This document shows positions 10,127 through 22,000 of a DNA stretch of 64,000 nucleotides, piece after piece. Source of the DNA: Gavia stellata (lineage: Eukaryota > Chordata > Aves > Gaviiformes > Gaviidae); NCBI RefSeq assembly GCF_030936135.1, contig NC_082613.1:2914001-2978000 (forward strand). The letters are read 5' to 3'. Position 1 is the first letter of the stretch. Each line of letters starts with the position of its first letter. The translations under genes and the position numbers were made by a program. Below the pieces are notes generated by a model. It worked only from the letters and a program-made list of their open reading frames with translations, searched no databases and had not been told where the DNA came from.

Positions 10127-13100
10127 CTACAAAGGGAGAAAAAGAAAAAAAAAAAAAGTCATATTCAAGGATCTGATGTTGGTAAGATGTTCCGTACCCT
10201 ACAAGCATATCTCGGTGAAAAAGAGCTTGCAAGCTAAACCACTGAATCACAACCAATCGCGGGGGGGGGACACATCAAACAAAACAACACAAAACCCACA
10301 GCCTTACTTTTCCATACACTTTGCACATTTTGGGGGATTTAGTCATCTTAATTCATTCATTGGAAAGGTGTAATTGGGCTGCAGCTGAAAAGGGCGCGGG
10401 GGTGATGAACACAGAAATTTTTCCATGGTGTACGTTGTATCAAAACAGACTCTTACTCAATGCTGCTTCCAGACCTGTCTGCTACCCCTTCTGAAAACAC
10501 TTTATAGTCATGCATGATTACACAGGATCACAAACATACAGCTAAACAGGCCTCAGCAAAAAAATAGTAGGAACTCTTACACTTAAAGAGTGCTGAACAC
10601 ATTGCTAAAAGAGTGCTTTACTAGAAGATACAAAAAAAGCTGCGATTTTTCAGAAATATTGAATTTGCTTATCAATTGAATTCTAAGAAAATAGGCAATT
10701 ATTGGGACCTTTTACACAAAATAGAATTCTATTTCCAACAGCCATGCCTCGCTGGCAGACCACATCACCTTACTCTAATTTTTATGAATCAATCATGAAA
10801 CGCAGCAGCAGGGAGCACTGTCAAGCTACAGATAAAATTCACATTAAGAAAAAAAAAAAATGCGACTTACACACAGCACATAGCCTGGAAAAACTGAAAG
10901 CACACAAAACACTCATGACTGAAAGAAATACAGTGTAGGGTGCAGCATAAGACTGCAATTTAGATAGAAAATGAATTCACATTTCCAATTAACTTGGTAA
11001 TATGATATTTAAATTAATTTTAAATAAATAACATCTCTTCTTCCTTTCTACTTCCAGTCCATTCTTTCATTTCTACTCCAGAAAACAAACTTCTAAGATG
11101 TAATAAAAGACAGAGAAGTCACCAGGCTGACTAGAAACCACATCAACCACTAAATGTCAAGCTTATTGGTCAGTCAAGATACGAAGCAAAAAATAGCAGG
11201 TCGATGTTTTCATCAAATACTGGTCTGAGAGGCAGAAATGCCTTTATGCAAGCCTTTGACACTTGTTCACTGCGCTATTTGATTAAACGGTCGTAAGTCC
11301 TTAAATTATCGCTAGGATTAACAATCTTGCAATAATTTTAGAAGGTAAATGATTAAGTGTTACATACAATTGCCGCAACCCGGTAGGGGATGGAGGGAGA
11401 ACACATCTTTAGTTAGAAAAGGAAGGCTATTTTAAGAAGAAAAATACTACAGGTAAGAAAACATTAAACTTGTATGAATGTGACAACGGCTATTTCTTAG
11501 ACATCTCTAAAGCAGAACAGCCTTCCTGTGAACTGCAACCACAGCGGTACAATAAATACAATTATACGCACCACAGCTAAGACAACAGGATTCATAAAGA
11601 AATAAGCTCAACATTGTATCTACCTACTATCACTGTTAAAAGCAGAAGTTATCTGTGGCAGAACTCACTGCCTTTCATCTAAAGCACTTACTCCTTCGTA
11701 AACATCTTGCTGACAAGCACTTAATTCTCTGTAATTTAAGGGACAGTGTTCTCACTGACGTTTAGAATATGCTGCCTTTCAATCTTAATTAATTTGTATT
11801 ACACAAAACCAGGTAAGTTGTGGGAAAAAAAAGTGGTTTAGACTGAAAAGGTTACTGTAATTAATTGGAAAATCCTCCAGTCATCCTGCATCAAATTAAA
11901 ACTGAACAGAATTATTTTTATCAATCAAATAGCAACTGTGTAATTTTCAGAAAAGGGAAACAAAAGTGTACAAGCAACCCCTTGTATAATGAAACACTTT
12001 CTGCAGAAGCATTCCAATGACAATATTTAATTTTATATAACTTACTCATGCACATGCGAGGAGGGAGATAGCACTACACATAAAACATGTTGGCTCATAT
12101 CCTAAACAGAGATCATAAACACATTTACATGAATCGAAGTCCACATCTTCAATTCTGGTATTTGTCACTGGCAAGACAAGGGAAAATTCTCCCTCTGCAG
12201 TACAGAAATTAAGTAAATAACTTAGCAGTAATAGCCAGACAGCCAATTGTGCATACTTTGGGCCCTCCTCTTTGCCATTTTTGTTCTATTGTCTTTGCAT
12301 GCCAACTCCCCTTCCTCAGGGCTGTATTTCCCCCGTGACTTCTTGTACGTTACTGACAAGTCACAAGGTCTCTCTCTTTGGCTGGCCGCTCGATCCCCTT
12401 ACCGCTATCCTTCCTTTACCACTTCTTCCTCCTTTTTCCCCAAGCTGTTAAAGCAGGTTTTCATTCAGAATAACAAACAGAGGCAGACTATATGCGAAGG
12501 CCTTCCAGCCTCAATGGCAAACGACCATTGCTGGAGCTGAACAGGAAAGCCTCTTCCCATTCCGCATGAGCCAGGAATTTTCTACAGAGCAGAAAGAGAC
12601 ATCCATCCTACAACAGCCAACATCCACACCATTTCAGTGTTTACATACAGTAAGAGTTTCAGATCTCCAACTCCAAGCTGACAGAGGAAGCAATTGCCTT
12701 TGGGTCTGCCATAACTCCTTTTTTTTTGATAAAAACTTTTTAAAAGAAAGACTTTGGCCAACTGCAATCTGAACACATGTCCATTCCAGAAGCCCCAGCC
12801 TTCCTGACTAAACCACCACGTCTGCCTCGTGGGAAGGCAGAGCTTCATCCACACCACATCATCCAAGAAAAGGAGGAGGTAACTAAGGCCACCAGCTTCT
12901 CACCTTTCTCTCCTCCACCAAATCATTCAGAAATTAAGGAAAGGGGGACAAGGAAAAAGAGTCACGCTCTAAGCTTTCTCATAAGTAATGTCTTTAGAGG
13001 TGCCTAGTCTATTTTCAACTGTATTTGCCCACAAAGTTGTAAGTGATCAAATGATCATTGTTTACCACCCGAAAGCTGAGCCCTAGTAGCTGACTGGGCA

Positions 13101-14218
13101 CATAGCCACTGTGTTGTTTAAGTTTCAGGAGTAAATATTGAAGTAACAACTGCACAGACACCTTAAATAAACATGCATTGTTTTGATCTGCTGTAAATGG
13201 ACATAAGCAGTAAAGAAAATGTTTAGTTTAGGAATAAGTTTTCATTGAAGAATATAAATATTTTGGACTAAGGGTTCCCTGGTGGAAATAGACAGCTTCA
13301 GACAGACCAATCGCACACTCTTATTTCCCAAACACTCTGTTTCCAGAGCAAAAACTAGACATGCACCATATGAGTTTCCATGTTAGGAATCTTTAGCTTG
13401 CTAAAAGCAAGCAAAAAGGCAGAGCGGCACTAGAAACTTTCAAGTGGAAATGAGCCACCAGAGGACTTTGCTCCTCTGATGCAGCAGCAAATTCACACAG
13501 CCGACCTGTGAAGAGCTTTGCAATTCAGAATATGAAGATTAGGCAGGTGACATCTGGGTCTCACCAGGGCAAAAAGGCCACAGAGGCCCTGCAGCTGAAG
13601 AAACGCTTTGAACCCAATGCCTGCACCCATCTCCATGGCACAGGCAAGGTTCACTTTCAAATATATATCAGAGACTGTTTCACACTTTTAAAGTCGTGCA
13701 GTTTTGCGTACTCAGAAGCACAGCTACCTTACCAAGAGCTTCACACAGGACGGGAGGAGGGCAGTTTCTTCACGCACACTTGCGGTATATGGCTCCAAGC
13801 TGAGTCCTGGAGACGTCCCTCAGAACATGGTCGGATTCCGGGCGAGCACACTGGCTTCTCCTTTCTAGGAAAAAAAAAAATAATAAAGATAAAATAGGGG
13901 GGAAAGAAAGGCCGTCGTGAGGAGAAGTTCACGCCTCCTCCCCGCCACGCCAGCGGGGCACCGGCCCCTCCCGCCTTCCCTCAGGGACCGTCCTGTGTGA
14001 CAGCCCGGGGAGGCCGGGCCCAAGCGGGACGGGCGCTGAGGCGCTGCCAGCTCGGCCTGCTGGGCTTGACGAGGAGAAGGGGGGACGGGCGAACCGCCCC
14101 GGAGCCACCCCGAGAGAGAGGGCCGCAACCCGGGGGCGGGGGGGAGATGAAGGGACCGGGTAACCCACCGGCGGTCCTGACGCGGCACCGCCGGTCCCGG
14201 TCCCGCCCGGCGCCTCAC
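10127..14218 (-). other. ARFGAP1: ARFGAP1 intron 1
   Basis: This is a 4.1-kb intron between the presumed non-coding exon and the start-codon exon. It has A-rich runs (10142-10157, 10850-10860) and a G9 run near 10261. Overlapping open frames at 12.2-13.9 kb on both strands lack recognisable domains. First introns next to CpG islands often hold regulatory sites, but none is evident. Confidence 0.6.
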
Positions 14219-14272
14219 GGCGCAGCCGCTGCCCCCGCCGCGGCCGGCGACGTTGCAAGGCCGCAAGGCATT
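14219..14272 (-). other. ARFGAP1: Probable ARFGAP1 non-coding exon 1 (5' UTR)
   Basis: No coding sequence precedes the ATG at 10122, and that exon has a strong acceptor, so an upstream non-coding exon is required. The best minus-strand donor in the CpG island is GCC|GTGAGG, with its GT at 14218-14217. The 5' end is a guess, because no TATA box is visible and CpG-island promoters start at several sites. The donor is seen in the sequence; the exon is inferred. Confidence 0.5.
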
Positions 14273-14328
14273 GTGGGTGCCCGCCTTAACCCGCTGCGGC
14301 CCGGCCTGGGCGGGGAGGGAGCGGAGCC

Positions 14329-14400
14329 GGGGCCGGGGCTTCGGCCGAGGCCCCGGGGCCGGGAACCCGGCCCCGGGGCCTCGGCCGAAGCCCCGGCCCC
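14329..14400. repeat. Perfect 35-bp inverted repeat with 2-nt spacer
   Basis: Bases 14329-14363 are the exact reverse complement of 14366-14400, and the spacer is AA. The arms are almost pure G and C (only two A/T pairs each) and contain repeated GGGGCC and GGCCGAGG-type units. It could extrude as a cruciform or fold as a very stable RNA hairpin. It lies at the upstream edge of the ARFGAP1 CpG island. Arms this perfect in a mappable GC-rich region can also arise from fold-back sequencing artefacts. Confidence 0.9.
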
Positions 14401-14828
14401 CTTGAGACAGGCCTGAAGATATTCAGGGAAGAAACCCGCAGAATATTGAATTACCAAACTTGGATTTGTGTGTTGCGCTCGGTTCGGTTCCAGACTGAAA
14501 ACACCGCCACTCGGTGGTTTAGCTCTTGAGGAAAAGTTGCCCATAAAACTGAATTATATCAAATTATGGGGTCTTTTTCAAGCAGTTATTTCTGTGAGCT
14601 GAGGGAGGGTTTGCAGCTGAGGCCGTACGTTGCTCCTAGGCCGGGAGAGCAGGTTGAGGGGCTGAGCTGCAACCACAGACCTCGCCTGGCCTGGCATCGG
14701 AGGATGATGTCCATCCGCTGCTCTCCAGAGCTCTCTCCAAAGGTGAGGGTGTCTGGGATGGAGAGAGAAGCTGGAGCCGCTCCGTGGTGGTGGGAGACGT
14801 GTGCCAGGAAGGCGTGTTTATGCTATCT

Positions 14829-15046
14829 TGAAACAACAAAGTCGGTACTGAGCCTGCGATTGGGACGGTTTTCCGAAATGAATAACTCAATTACAACTAG
14901 TTTGTTATTAAGCAGGTATTCTTTAATACAGCACTGGGCAGCACTGGGGATTTGGCTGCCACGAGTGCTCCAATGGGTTAGCAAAGCACCTCAGTTCATA
15001 TACAGAAAAATCATATGTATTCATCAGATTTCTAAAAAGGGCGGTC
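14829..15046 (-). mobile_element. Truncated LTR copy (3' LTR remnant of a minus-strand endogenous retrovirus)
   Basis: These 218 bp align without gaps to 15268-15485 with about 14 mismatches by hand count. Read on the minus strand, the copy ends in ...GTTGTTTCA, giving the canonical CA terminus. It contains an ATTAAA signal at 14927-14922 and a decayed TATA-like site near 15000. At 15047 homology stops abruptly and retroviral leader sequence begins, so the U3 end is missing. The junction points to a deletion that removed gag, pol, env and the start of this LTR. Confidence 0.82.
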
Positions 15047-15267
15047 TCGGCGGGGTTCTCACCAACCGCGACTTATGAGCAGCTTCAAATGACCGGTCCC
15101 AAAACAAAAAGAATGCCTTATTCTTACCAGAGGTCCTTGTCTGCCCCCGCGAGGATCCGCTGAATCGGTGAGTCCCTCCAGAGAATTCTCCGTGGCCGGC
15201 CGAGGGAGTCGCCGACTCAGAGGTTCCTGCAGCCGGACACAGATGGTCCCATCTGGGGTGCCAAAAC
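15047..15267 (-). mobile_element. Retroviral leader with putative primer-binding site and splice donor
   Basis: Read on the minus strand from the LTR end at 15268, a short spacer is followed by TGGCACCCCAGATGGGAC at 15263-15246. This starts with the invariant TGG of a tRNA primer-binding site. I could not assign the tRNA; the site shows a partial match to lysine-type primers by eye. About 120 bases further is a consensus splice donor CTCTG|GTAAGAA, with the exon end at 15128. No gag frame follows, and the leader runs straight into the truncated LTR copy at 15046. It has no coding capacity for viral proteins. Confidence 0.65.
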
Positions 15268-15485
15268 TGAAACAACAAAGTCGGTACTGAGTCCACGATT
15301 GGGACGGTTTTCCGAGATGAATAACTCAATTACAACTAGTTTGTTATTAAGCAGGCATTCTTTAATACAGCGCTGGGCAGCACTGGGGATTTGTCCACCA
15401 CGAGTGCTCCAACAGGTTAGCAAAGCACCTCAGTTCATATATAGAAAAATCATACGTATTCATCAGATCTCTAAAAAGGGCGGTC
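15268..15485 (-). mobile_element. LTR copy of minus-strand endogenous retrovirus (R/U5 and proximal U3; 5' LTR)
   Basis: On the minus strand this copy has a TATA box CTATATATG at 15444-15436 and an ATTAAA polyadenylation signal at 15366-15361, then ends in CA at 15268 next to the putative primer-binding site. That order (promoter, poly(A) signal, CA end, primer site) is the layout of a 5' LTR. The limits given are those shared with the second copy. U3 probably continues to higher coordinates for some hundreds of bases, but I could not find its end or a target-site duplication. The class is likely avian ERV; the family is not identified. Confidence 0.78.
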
Positions 15486-16000
15486 GTACGTGGATGAGTC
15501 CCCGGAATTCATTTGCATAGTCCAAGCATGTGCAGTAAAATTAGGGTTAGGGTCTTTTCACCCTCCAGTGGTCATTCATAGTCTTCCTCACACTGTCCGC
15601 TAGTTGAACTTCGGGCTTCCTTTGTCCATACATAGTCATGGAATTGGCTCATCCATCCTTTGGCCTCGGAATGTTACAAAAAGGTCAGTTTGAACTAGTT
15701 CTTTGGCACTTATCTTGACATAAAGGTCCTGAGTCCCTGTTATCAATGATACACTCAGGAGGCATAATGAGCTACCTCAAGGCCCATTTGACCTTGTCAG
15801 GAAGGGAGTTACACGTCTTGAAACATCCTATTATCATCTCTGCTCAGCAAATAACTAAAATATGCAAGTAAAGCTTCTGTGTATCACAGTAGGGTCTCAG
15901 CCAGGGACCGTCAGTGATTTAACCCTTCATTCAGTCTCTAATTTTGTTTTAATGCCAACTGTAGGCACAGAGCAATGTTTTAGCATTTAGGAATGAATCC
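15486..16000 (-). other. Probable U3 continuation of the LTR, uncertain extent
   Basis: This moderately AT-rich sequence is directly contiguous with the 5' LTR copy. It includes two telomere-like TTAGGG units at 15541-15552. No second copy exists in the window to delimit it. The right limit given is arbitrary. Confidence 0.3.
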
Positions 16001-19000
16001 CACAGAGGCAATATGCTGCTCATTTTCAGTGCAACTCCTAGTCTGGCCTTCATACTTAATAAGTAGGCTATTATCTTACTATCAGCGCAGGGGAGCTTAA
16101 CAATAGCCATTTTCATTACCATTAATAGTAGCTACAGACATAACCCCCTTGCATCAACGGGAAGATAATGGGCCCTTAAGTGTGTGTGCATATGAAGGAC
16201 AGAGGGAGGGGTACGAAATACAAAGCAAACTCTGCTTAAATAATTTGCTCTTCCAGTTAAGGGGAAAGTGGTCTCTTCTGATAAGCACCATTATTTTCTG
16301 GTAAACATGAACTAATGGGCAATGAGGTTCCCATTACACAGGCGCTGTATTACAGGATCTAATGAGAATATTAATCTTAGTTTTTCCGTTATAATTGGTA
16401 GATAGTCCAGTGATTGGTGGCGGTTCCGCAGCGGGTCTGGAAGGGCGCGCGTTGCACATTGAATACTTGTGCTCACAGCCTCAGGGGAGCAGTGTTGGGC
16501 AACATTTTTCATCTGTTGCGGTGCAGGGCTAGGAGACTGATGCCTCCCGTGGTCTTAATTTATCAAACATGCATGTTCCCACTCTGTCTGGGCAGCAAAC
16601 TCTTGCAGTGGCAGCTTTGTCTTTCAGAGATCAGAATTGCTATCACTAAAGCAGCACAAAATAGTGCTGTTTTCACTATAGTAATAATATTGCAGTTTTC
16701 CCTGAACCAGGAGTCATCTTCAACCCGTGATGTACAGTGAGCAGCAAAGACTTGCTACCTACAGGAGTGAGGGCTGCAGGATGGGACTGTCTGGTTTTCA
16801 GTAGGTATGAAGGGAAGCCACAAATACTTGCCTTTCTTAGCAAGCAAATAAATGCATGCCGTTCCCTGGCAAGTCCAGTTTGCTCCGTTCCCGGAATTTG
16901 GGATGGGTGCATAGCTCTCTTCCCATCTCTGCAATGTGTGACAAGTATCTATTCTAAGATAATAGATAATGCCAACAAGAAACATTTACAAAGGCATCCT
17001 GCATTGTATTCCCTACTTCTTCCCTTTCTCTAGTTATGAACTGATTCTAGCTTGAAACTAAATTACAAACATTTTTAGCACAATTGCCATTGTTAATTGT
17101 TATGGCCACCGTCAAGCACATATGAAGTGTGATGATAAGGAACAAATTACAGGGTAAAAAAATATAACAGCAGTCTCTTTGAGCTGTTTTCCTTGTTGAG
17201 ATTTTTCAGATAGAAATAATTTTACTTGGCTACAAAAGGATAATACTCAAACATGTAAAGGGTAGTCCAATCTGAGAGCACAAAAGACAACTAGAGCCCA
17301 ATTCTGCAAAGATTGCAGGAATATGTGCGTCATAATTGCAGTGAGGAAGACTAATAGCAAGTGAAAGCTTATTAAAAGAACCTACGTAGTGTGCAATTTT
17401 GCTTGTAAGTTAATAATTTTGAACGATGGCTTTGAAACTTCTGAGGTTAAAAAAAAGCCTCTGGAACAGGATTTAAACCAAAGAGCATTCGTTTTCATTT
17501 TTTCCTCTTTTACAGCTTTCCTGAACCCTTTCTAATCTATTAATAAGACTTCATTTTGGCTATTAAATATTGCAGTCCCTGACATAAATGAAGTGGCATT
17601 ACCACTCAGTTTAAATTGCACATAAATACCTGAAAAATTCTCTTCTAGAATAGCTGCCAGCATGAGCATGGGGTTGGGAGGGATTCCTCATAACTCTTCA
17701 AATACTAAAGAAAAAAGAGAAACAACAAAACCCTATTTTGACTTGTTTATTAACACCTATGTGGGCTGAATACAATACTCGGTACTAACAGCTCTTGTGG
17801 ACTGAGAAGCCGTGGAGTTTTATTGCCTTTTTCTCTCCCAACACACCTGAGATTAGCCACTATATCAGAGTAATGTACAGGATGTCACAACGCTCAAATT
17901 GAAGGGGAACAAAAAGAAACGTAGATACCCTTGTTAGATAAATCTGTGTAATAAATCTAAAGAGCGAGGAGCAAGGAATAGACCTGTTTGCATGATAAAT
18001 GTCACCACTCAAGTTCTGCGTTGTCATTCCATATGACTTATGTAACTGTAACTGTGTGAATAATATTAAACCCCCGAACTCAGCCCTTTTAGCTCCATGA
18101 GTAGTCTCGTTAATTGATGGGAATGTGATAACACCCTTTTCTTGGAGGGTTTTTTGGTACGTCTGTGTGTTGCATGCTCTGATGGCACCCTGAGAATGGT
18201 AAGCAGGTTGTCACCTGAGCCACCAAAGACTCGATCTCATTTTTAACTTGATAGGCTTGAGAACTCGGAGTGACTTCAGGGGGTGCCTTATTTTGTAAAT
18301 CTTGACAGAAGCTCATTCCTACTAACATTATGTCACCTAACAACAAATATTTAAAAAGTAATGTGTGAAATATTTTCTGCCATGGGATGAAACATCAGCT
18401 CAGTTGTTATTAAATGTTTATTTTTTATTATTATTTATCATGCTGAATAAATAAGATTTATTTGTTATTAATTATAGGATTCAGGGCTATTGATATTCAT
18501 TGCATTTGGCAGCGACAGCATAGCAACCTTACCCAGCTACAATGAATATTGCCATGAGGTTATAGAAATGCCACATGCACTTAATAAAATAATCACTTCC
18601 CTCTCATTGCACGGGGGAACATTACTTTGTCCTTCCTTTTCAGCTGAGAAACCCGTGTATAAGGGCTTTTCTGGTACATTTCCTCCGTTAACTTGACACT
18701 GGCAAAATCTGTAACTACATCTAATTAGCAGTGCAGCCCCACTGGTAGTCAGGCAAGAGAAGCTGGAGTTTAGGCAGCAGTTTAGTCCTGCGGCTAAAAC
18801 AAGGAGTCCTGCCTACACTGCGAAGCACACACCGCAGCCTCCGGCGCTGAATTTCATGTCCAGCTCTTCAAAGCACAGACAAGATCAGGAGAGTAATCAA
18901 CCCCCGTCCCTCCACTGCATATTTATAGGAAATTCACTTCTGATTTGAGCTCACCGTGCCCACTCCTCCATGCAGCTGGGAGTGCATTTTAATGCGTGCA

Positions 19001-22000
19001 TTTCTACTATCAATCAGGTTTCTAAGACATCCTTTCATTATGTTTCTCCACTTCATAGCTAGAGCTGGAGGAAAGCTTAAGCAGCTACTCGTATTTCGAG
19101 ACCCCCATCAGACCTTCTGCACGTATTTTTCATTTCAGTAATGAGACAAAATTTGGAAGGTCTTCGTATGAGACAGCAGGAAGCCTTACCTTTGATATTA
19201 AAACAGCAAACAGAAAAGCAAAAGCTTTTCTTTAACAAGTAGCTATTACTGCGCGCAGCTTTAATTTTGTGTTAATGTCACATACATGTGTGTCACATCA
19301 CAGTTTGTATCGTTGTCAATCAAAGCTACCAAAGTGGCCATCTAGCATGGTCCTGGCAGGATGAAAAAGCCTGGAAGTGCTGCTAGCTGCCTGTATCTGC
19401 TCTGTGGATACTCAGAATGAACTTTGGGAGGCTGGTTCAAGTGGCTTCTTTCCAAGGCAATTAATTCATTCTAAAGTAAATGTGTGTAAAAAAATGCTCC
19501 TTCAGCCTGGTGGCACCTGACACTGCTGACTTCTTAATATGTATTAGCTCTCACTGGCTGGGATTGGAAAGAATATCACTGAAAACAGGGCAGAAAAGTA
19601 GCTCTGTTTTGTGTATGCATGTGTTTGAATAGCTTCTGACTGCACGCTTCCTACCAGCCGCGGGGCAGTACTCGTATACGTCCGCTCCTGACACGCTTCG
19701 CTCGTACACACACTGCTGTTGATGTCCTTCAGAAGACACTCTAAAAGAAACTTGTTATTGATTTCTTCTCCGTTGTATCACATGAGACTTGTTAAATTGG
19801 CTTGGGGAAGCTCGTAATCATTTGAGAGGAAAAAATTATTCCTAAGCAAGTGAGGAAGCAGCTTGTCTAAACGAGAGCGCCCTAAGCTGATGCCCAAAAT
19901 TGGAGAGCGCTCTCACCCTTTAGGCTCTTTTTTTGTCATATAATTTGAGAAATGCAACTGTTGCATGGAAACCTTGAATAATCACTTGGTATCAATACCC
20001 AGGGACCTTGGCAGCTGCGTTGAATTACTTCTTGGTCACACTGCCTAGTGAAATTGCAGCTGGAAATGTGGCTGCAACCATGCCAGCTACTCAGATTGCA
20101 TGGGCTGAGATGCTGGGATGTCAGCTGTGACAGCTTGCTTTTCCTGCGTGAATTAACCCTTCGGGCACTCCCTCCTCTCCACCCGAGGCCCTGCCTATGA
20201 AAGCACCTGCGCCGTTTACCCAGGAATGCTGACACGCGATCCCCCGAGCTGCTATGACCCTAATTTGAGCAGCTCTTCCCAAAGTAGTTCGGTAGTTGTT
20301 TCATGTTCTCGCTCTCCAGGTTGTAAATAAGACAGGTTGGGAATTTCAGCAAACGAGGGAGGCTCTTCAGTGCTGCTGCTGGGGTGAGGTGGTGGTCCGT
20401 GGCACAAGGCACCCCCCTCAGACAAACAAAAATGCTGGCAGGTTCCAGGGTGTTTCTGTCTGTGTTTTTCCTTTATGGTCATGGAGAAGTAGAAAAAGAG
20501 TTATTTGAAAGGCTGCTTGCGGAATGTTATGGCAGAATTGTCAAGGCATCTTATTAAAGCTGTAAAAGCATGAATTCGAACCTTGACTCCACTGTAGCGG
20601 TAAGCGGGTGCCTATGCATTTGATCCAGGGGAGGAACAATACCGGTCATGTTTCCTTCGTACAAGCCCTTGATCATACAAACAAGGTAGCTGTATCAGCT
20701 AGATGTGGACAAATTGTTCACCTTGCTGTTATTCTGACATTCCGGAGAGGTTTGTGAATCTGCCTTCCACCTCTGCCATCCTCCACTTGCTCATCAGAGA
20801 GTGATGAGAATTTGTTGTGCAGCTCAGCAAGTTAATATTAGGGAATTACAAATGCAGAATGTAGATGACGGTGGTGTAGAAATGCCGAAAAGCCTGATTA
20901 GGAGCTGCCTCCCCCCCAACATCCAAGACTTCACAGGGATCAGAGGGAAAATGATGGATTTCACACACCAGTTTTGATAAATTTTACAGATTGCCCCGGG
21001 CTGCTGGGGAACCATTTCAAAGCATAGAAGTCATTGAGATTGTTTCCTTTCTTGTGTAGTGATGAGAACAATTTTTAAAACATTGTGCTTTGCTCTCACA
21101 GGGCTGATTTTCTCTGGGATGTATTCACCAGACTGCAAAAGGAGGGGAAGAGCAGAGTGTGGGTCCTTTGGACATCGCCAGCTGAGGGCGGACTGCTGCA
21201 GTGCTGTGCAGTTTGGGCTTCTCTGCCTCTCTGGTCCCTCTGGAGAGAAGAAGGACATGTCTGTGCTATTGCCACCTCTCTTAGGTCTTCTACTTCGATT
21301 GTCTTGGCTTCAGCTGGCTTCAGTTCTGGAGCAGCTGAGCTCTGTAACAACTCTCTAGTTATTACCGCAGGGTAATGAGAGGTTTAAAAAATTACAAGTT
21401 TAAAATTAGAAGGTCAAAAGTCCTTGCCCTTTTTGCATGATCTCTCTCTAGCTGGTTCAGTAATCCTTTTCTAGTTAAAAAAGTCTTCAGTAAGACACAT
21501 GGGAATATCACAAAGTCCAGTTCTTATAAGCCAGACCTGGCTGCCCAAGGTGAGTGGTGGCAACCTCCAGTCACCGCATCCAATTACTCTTTCGAGGAGG
21601 CAGGGCAGAGGCTAGTGCCCTTTCCTCCTCCCGCCCAGGAAGATGATTTATCCTAATCCGTTTGTACCCATATACGTTTTGAGCATCCACGGTGTCCTGT
21701 GGCAGGAAGCTTCACAGCTCACCCAGCTCTTACGTGAAGACTTTCCAATTGATCGTTTTGAATGTGTCCCTTGCGAAATATTGCTGCACACAGCGGAAAG
21801 CTGCCATCAGTCAGACGACTGGCAGCGGGTTTTACTTCTAATTTGTGATAGAGAAATATGATGTGACATGCCACCTTGGGAAGGCTGCTGTCTGCCCTGA
21901 AGGAGGGCAGCGGGCTGGCTGATTAGCTCGTAAAGCCATAAAGCACTGGGACAGGCACGTTTTGCCTCTCGGATGTGGCATTGATAAGGTTGGAGTACTC

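Larger units (their letters stand above)
13930..14420 (-). promoter_or_regulatory. ARFGAP1: CpG-island promoter of ARFGAP1
   Basis: About 490 bp are very GC-rich and dense in CpG, with several GGGCGG/CCGCCC-like Sp1 boxes, in contrast to AT-rich flanks on both sides. It lies immediately upstream of the first coding exons and has no clear TATA box, as expected for a housekeeping trafficking gene. The upstream end carries a perfect GC palindrome (14329-14400). The open frames crossing this island on both strands are by-products of its GC content. Confidence 0.8.

Noticed and set aside
13997..14544. Long overlapping open frames on both strands in the CpG island, including a Pro/Gly/Arg-rich 139-codon frame.
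   Set aside because: High GC lowers stop-codon frequency; the frames mirror each other and cross the palindrome, with no recognisable domain.
14566..15423. Frames repeated at 14636-14890, 15024-15329 and 15299-15520 with related peptides.
   Set aside because: The similarity comes from the duplicated LTR sequence, not from coding genes.
15541..15552. Two TTAGGG telomere-like units.
   Set aside because: Only two units, inside probable LTR U3; too short to be an interstitial telomeric array.
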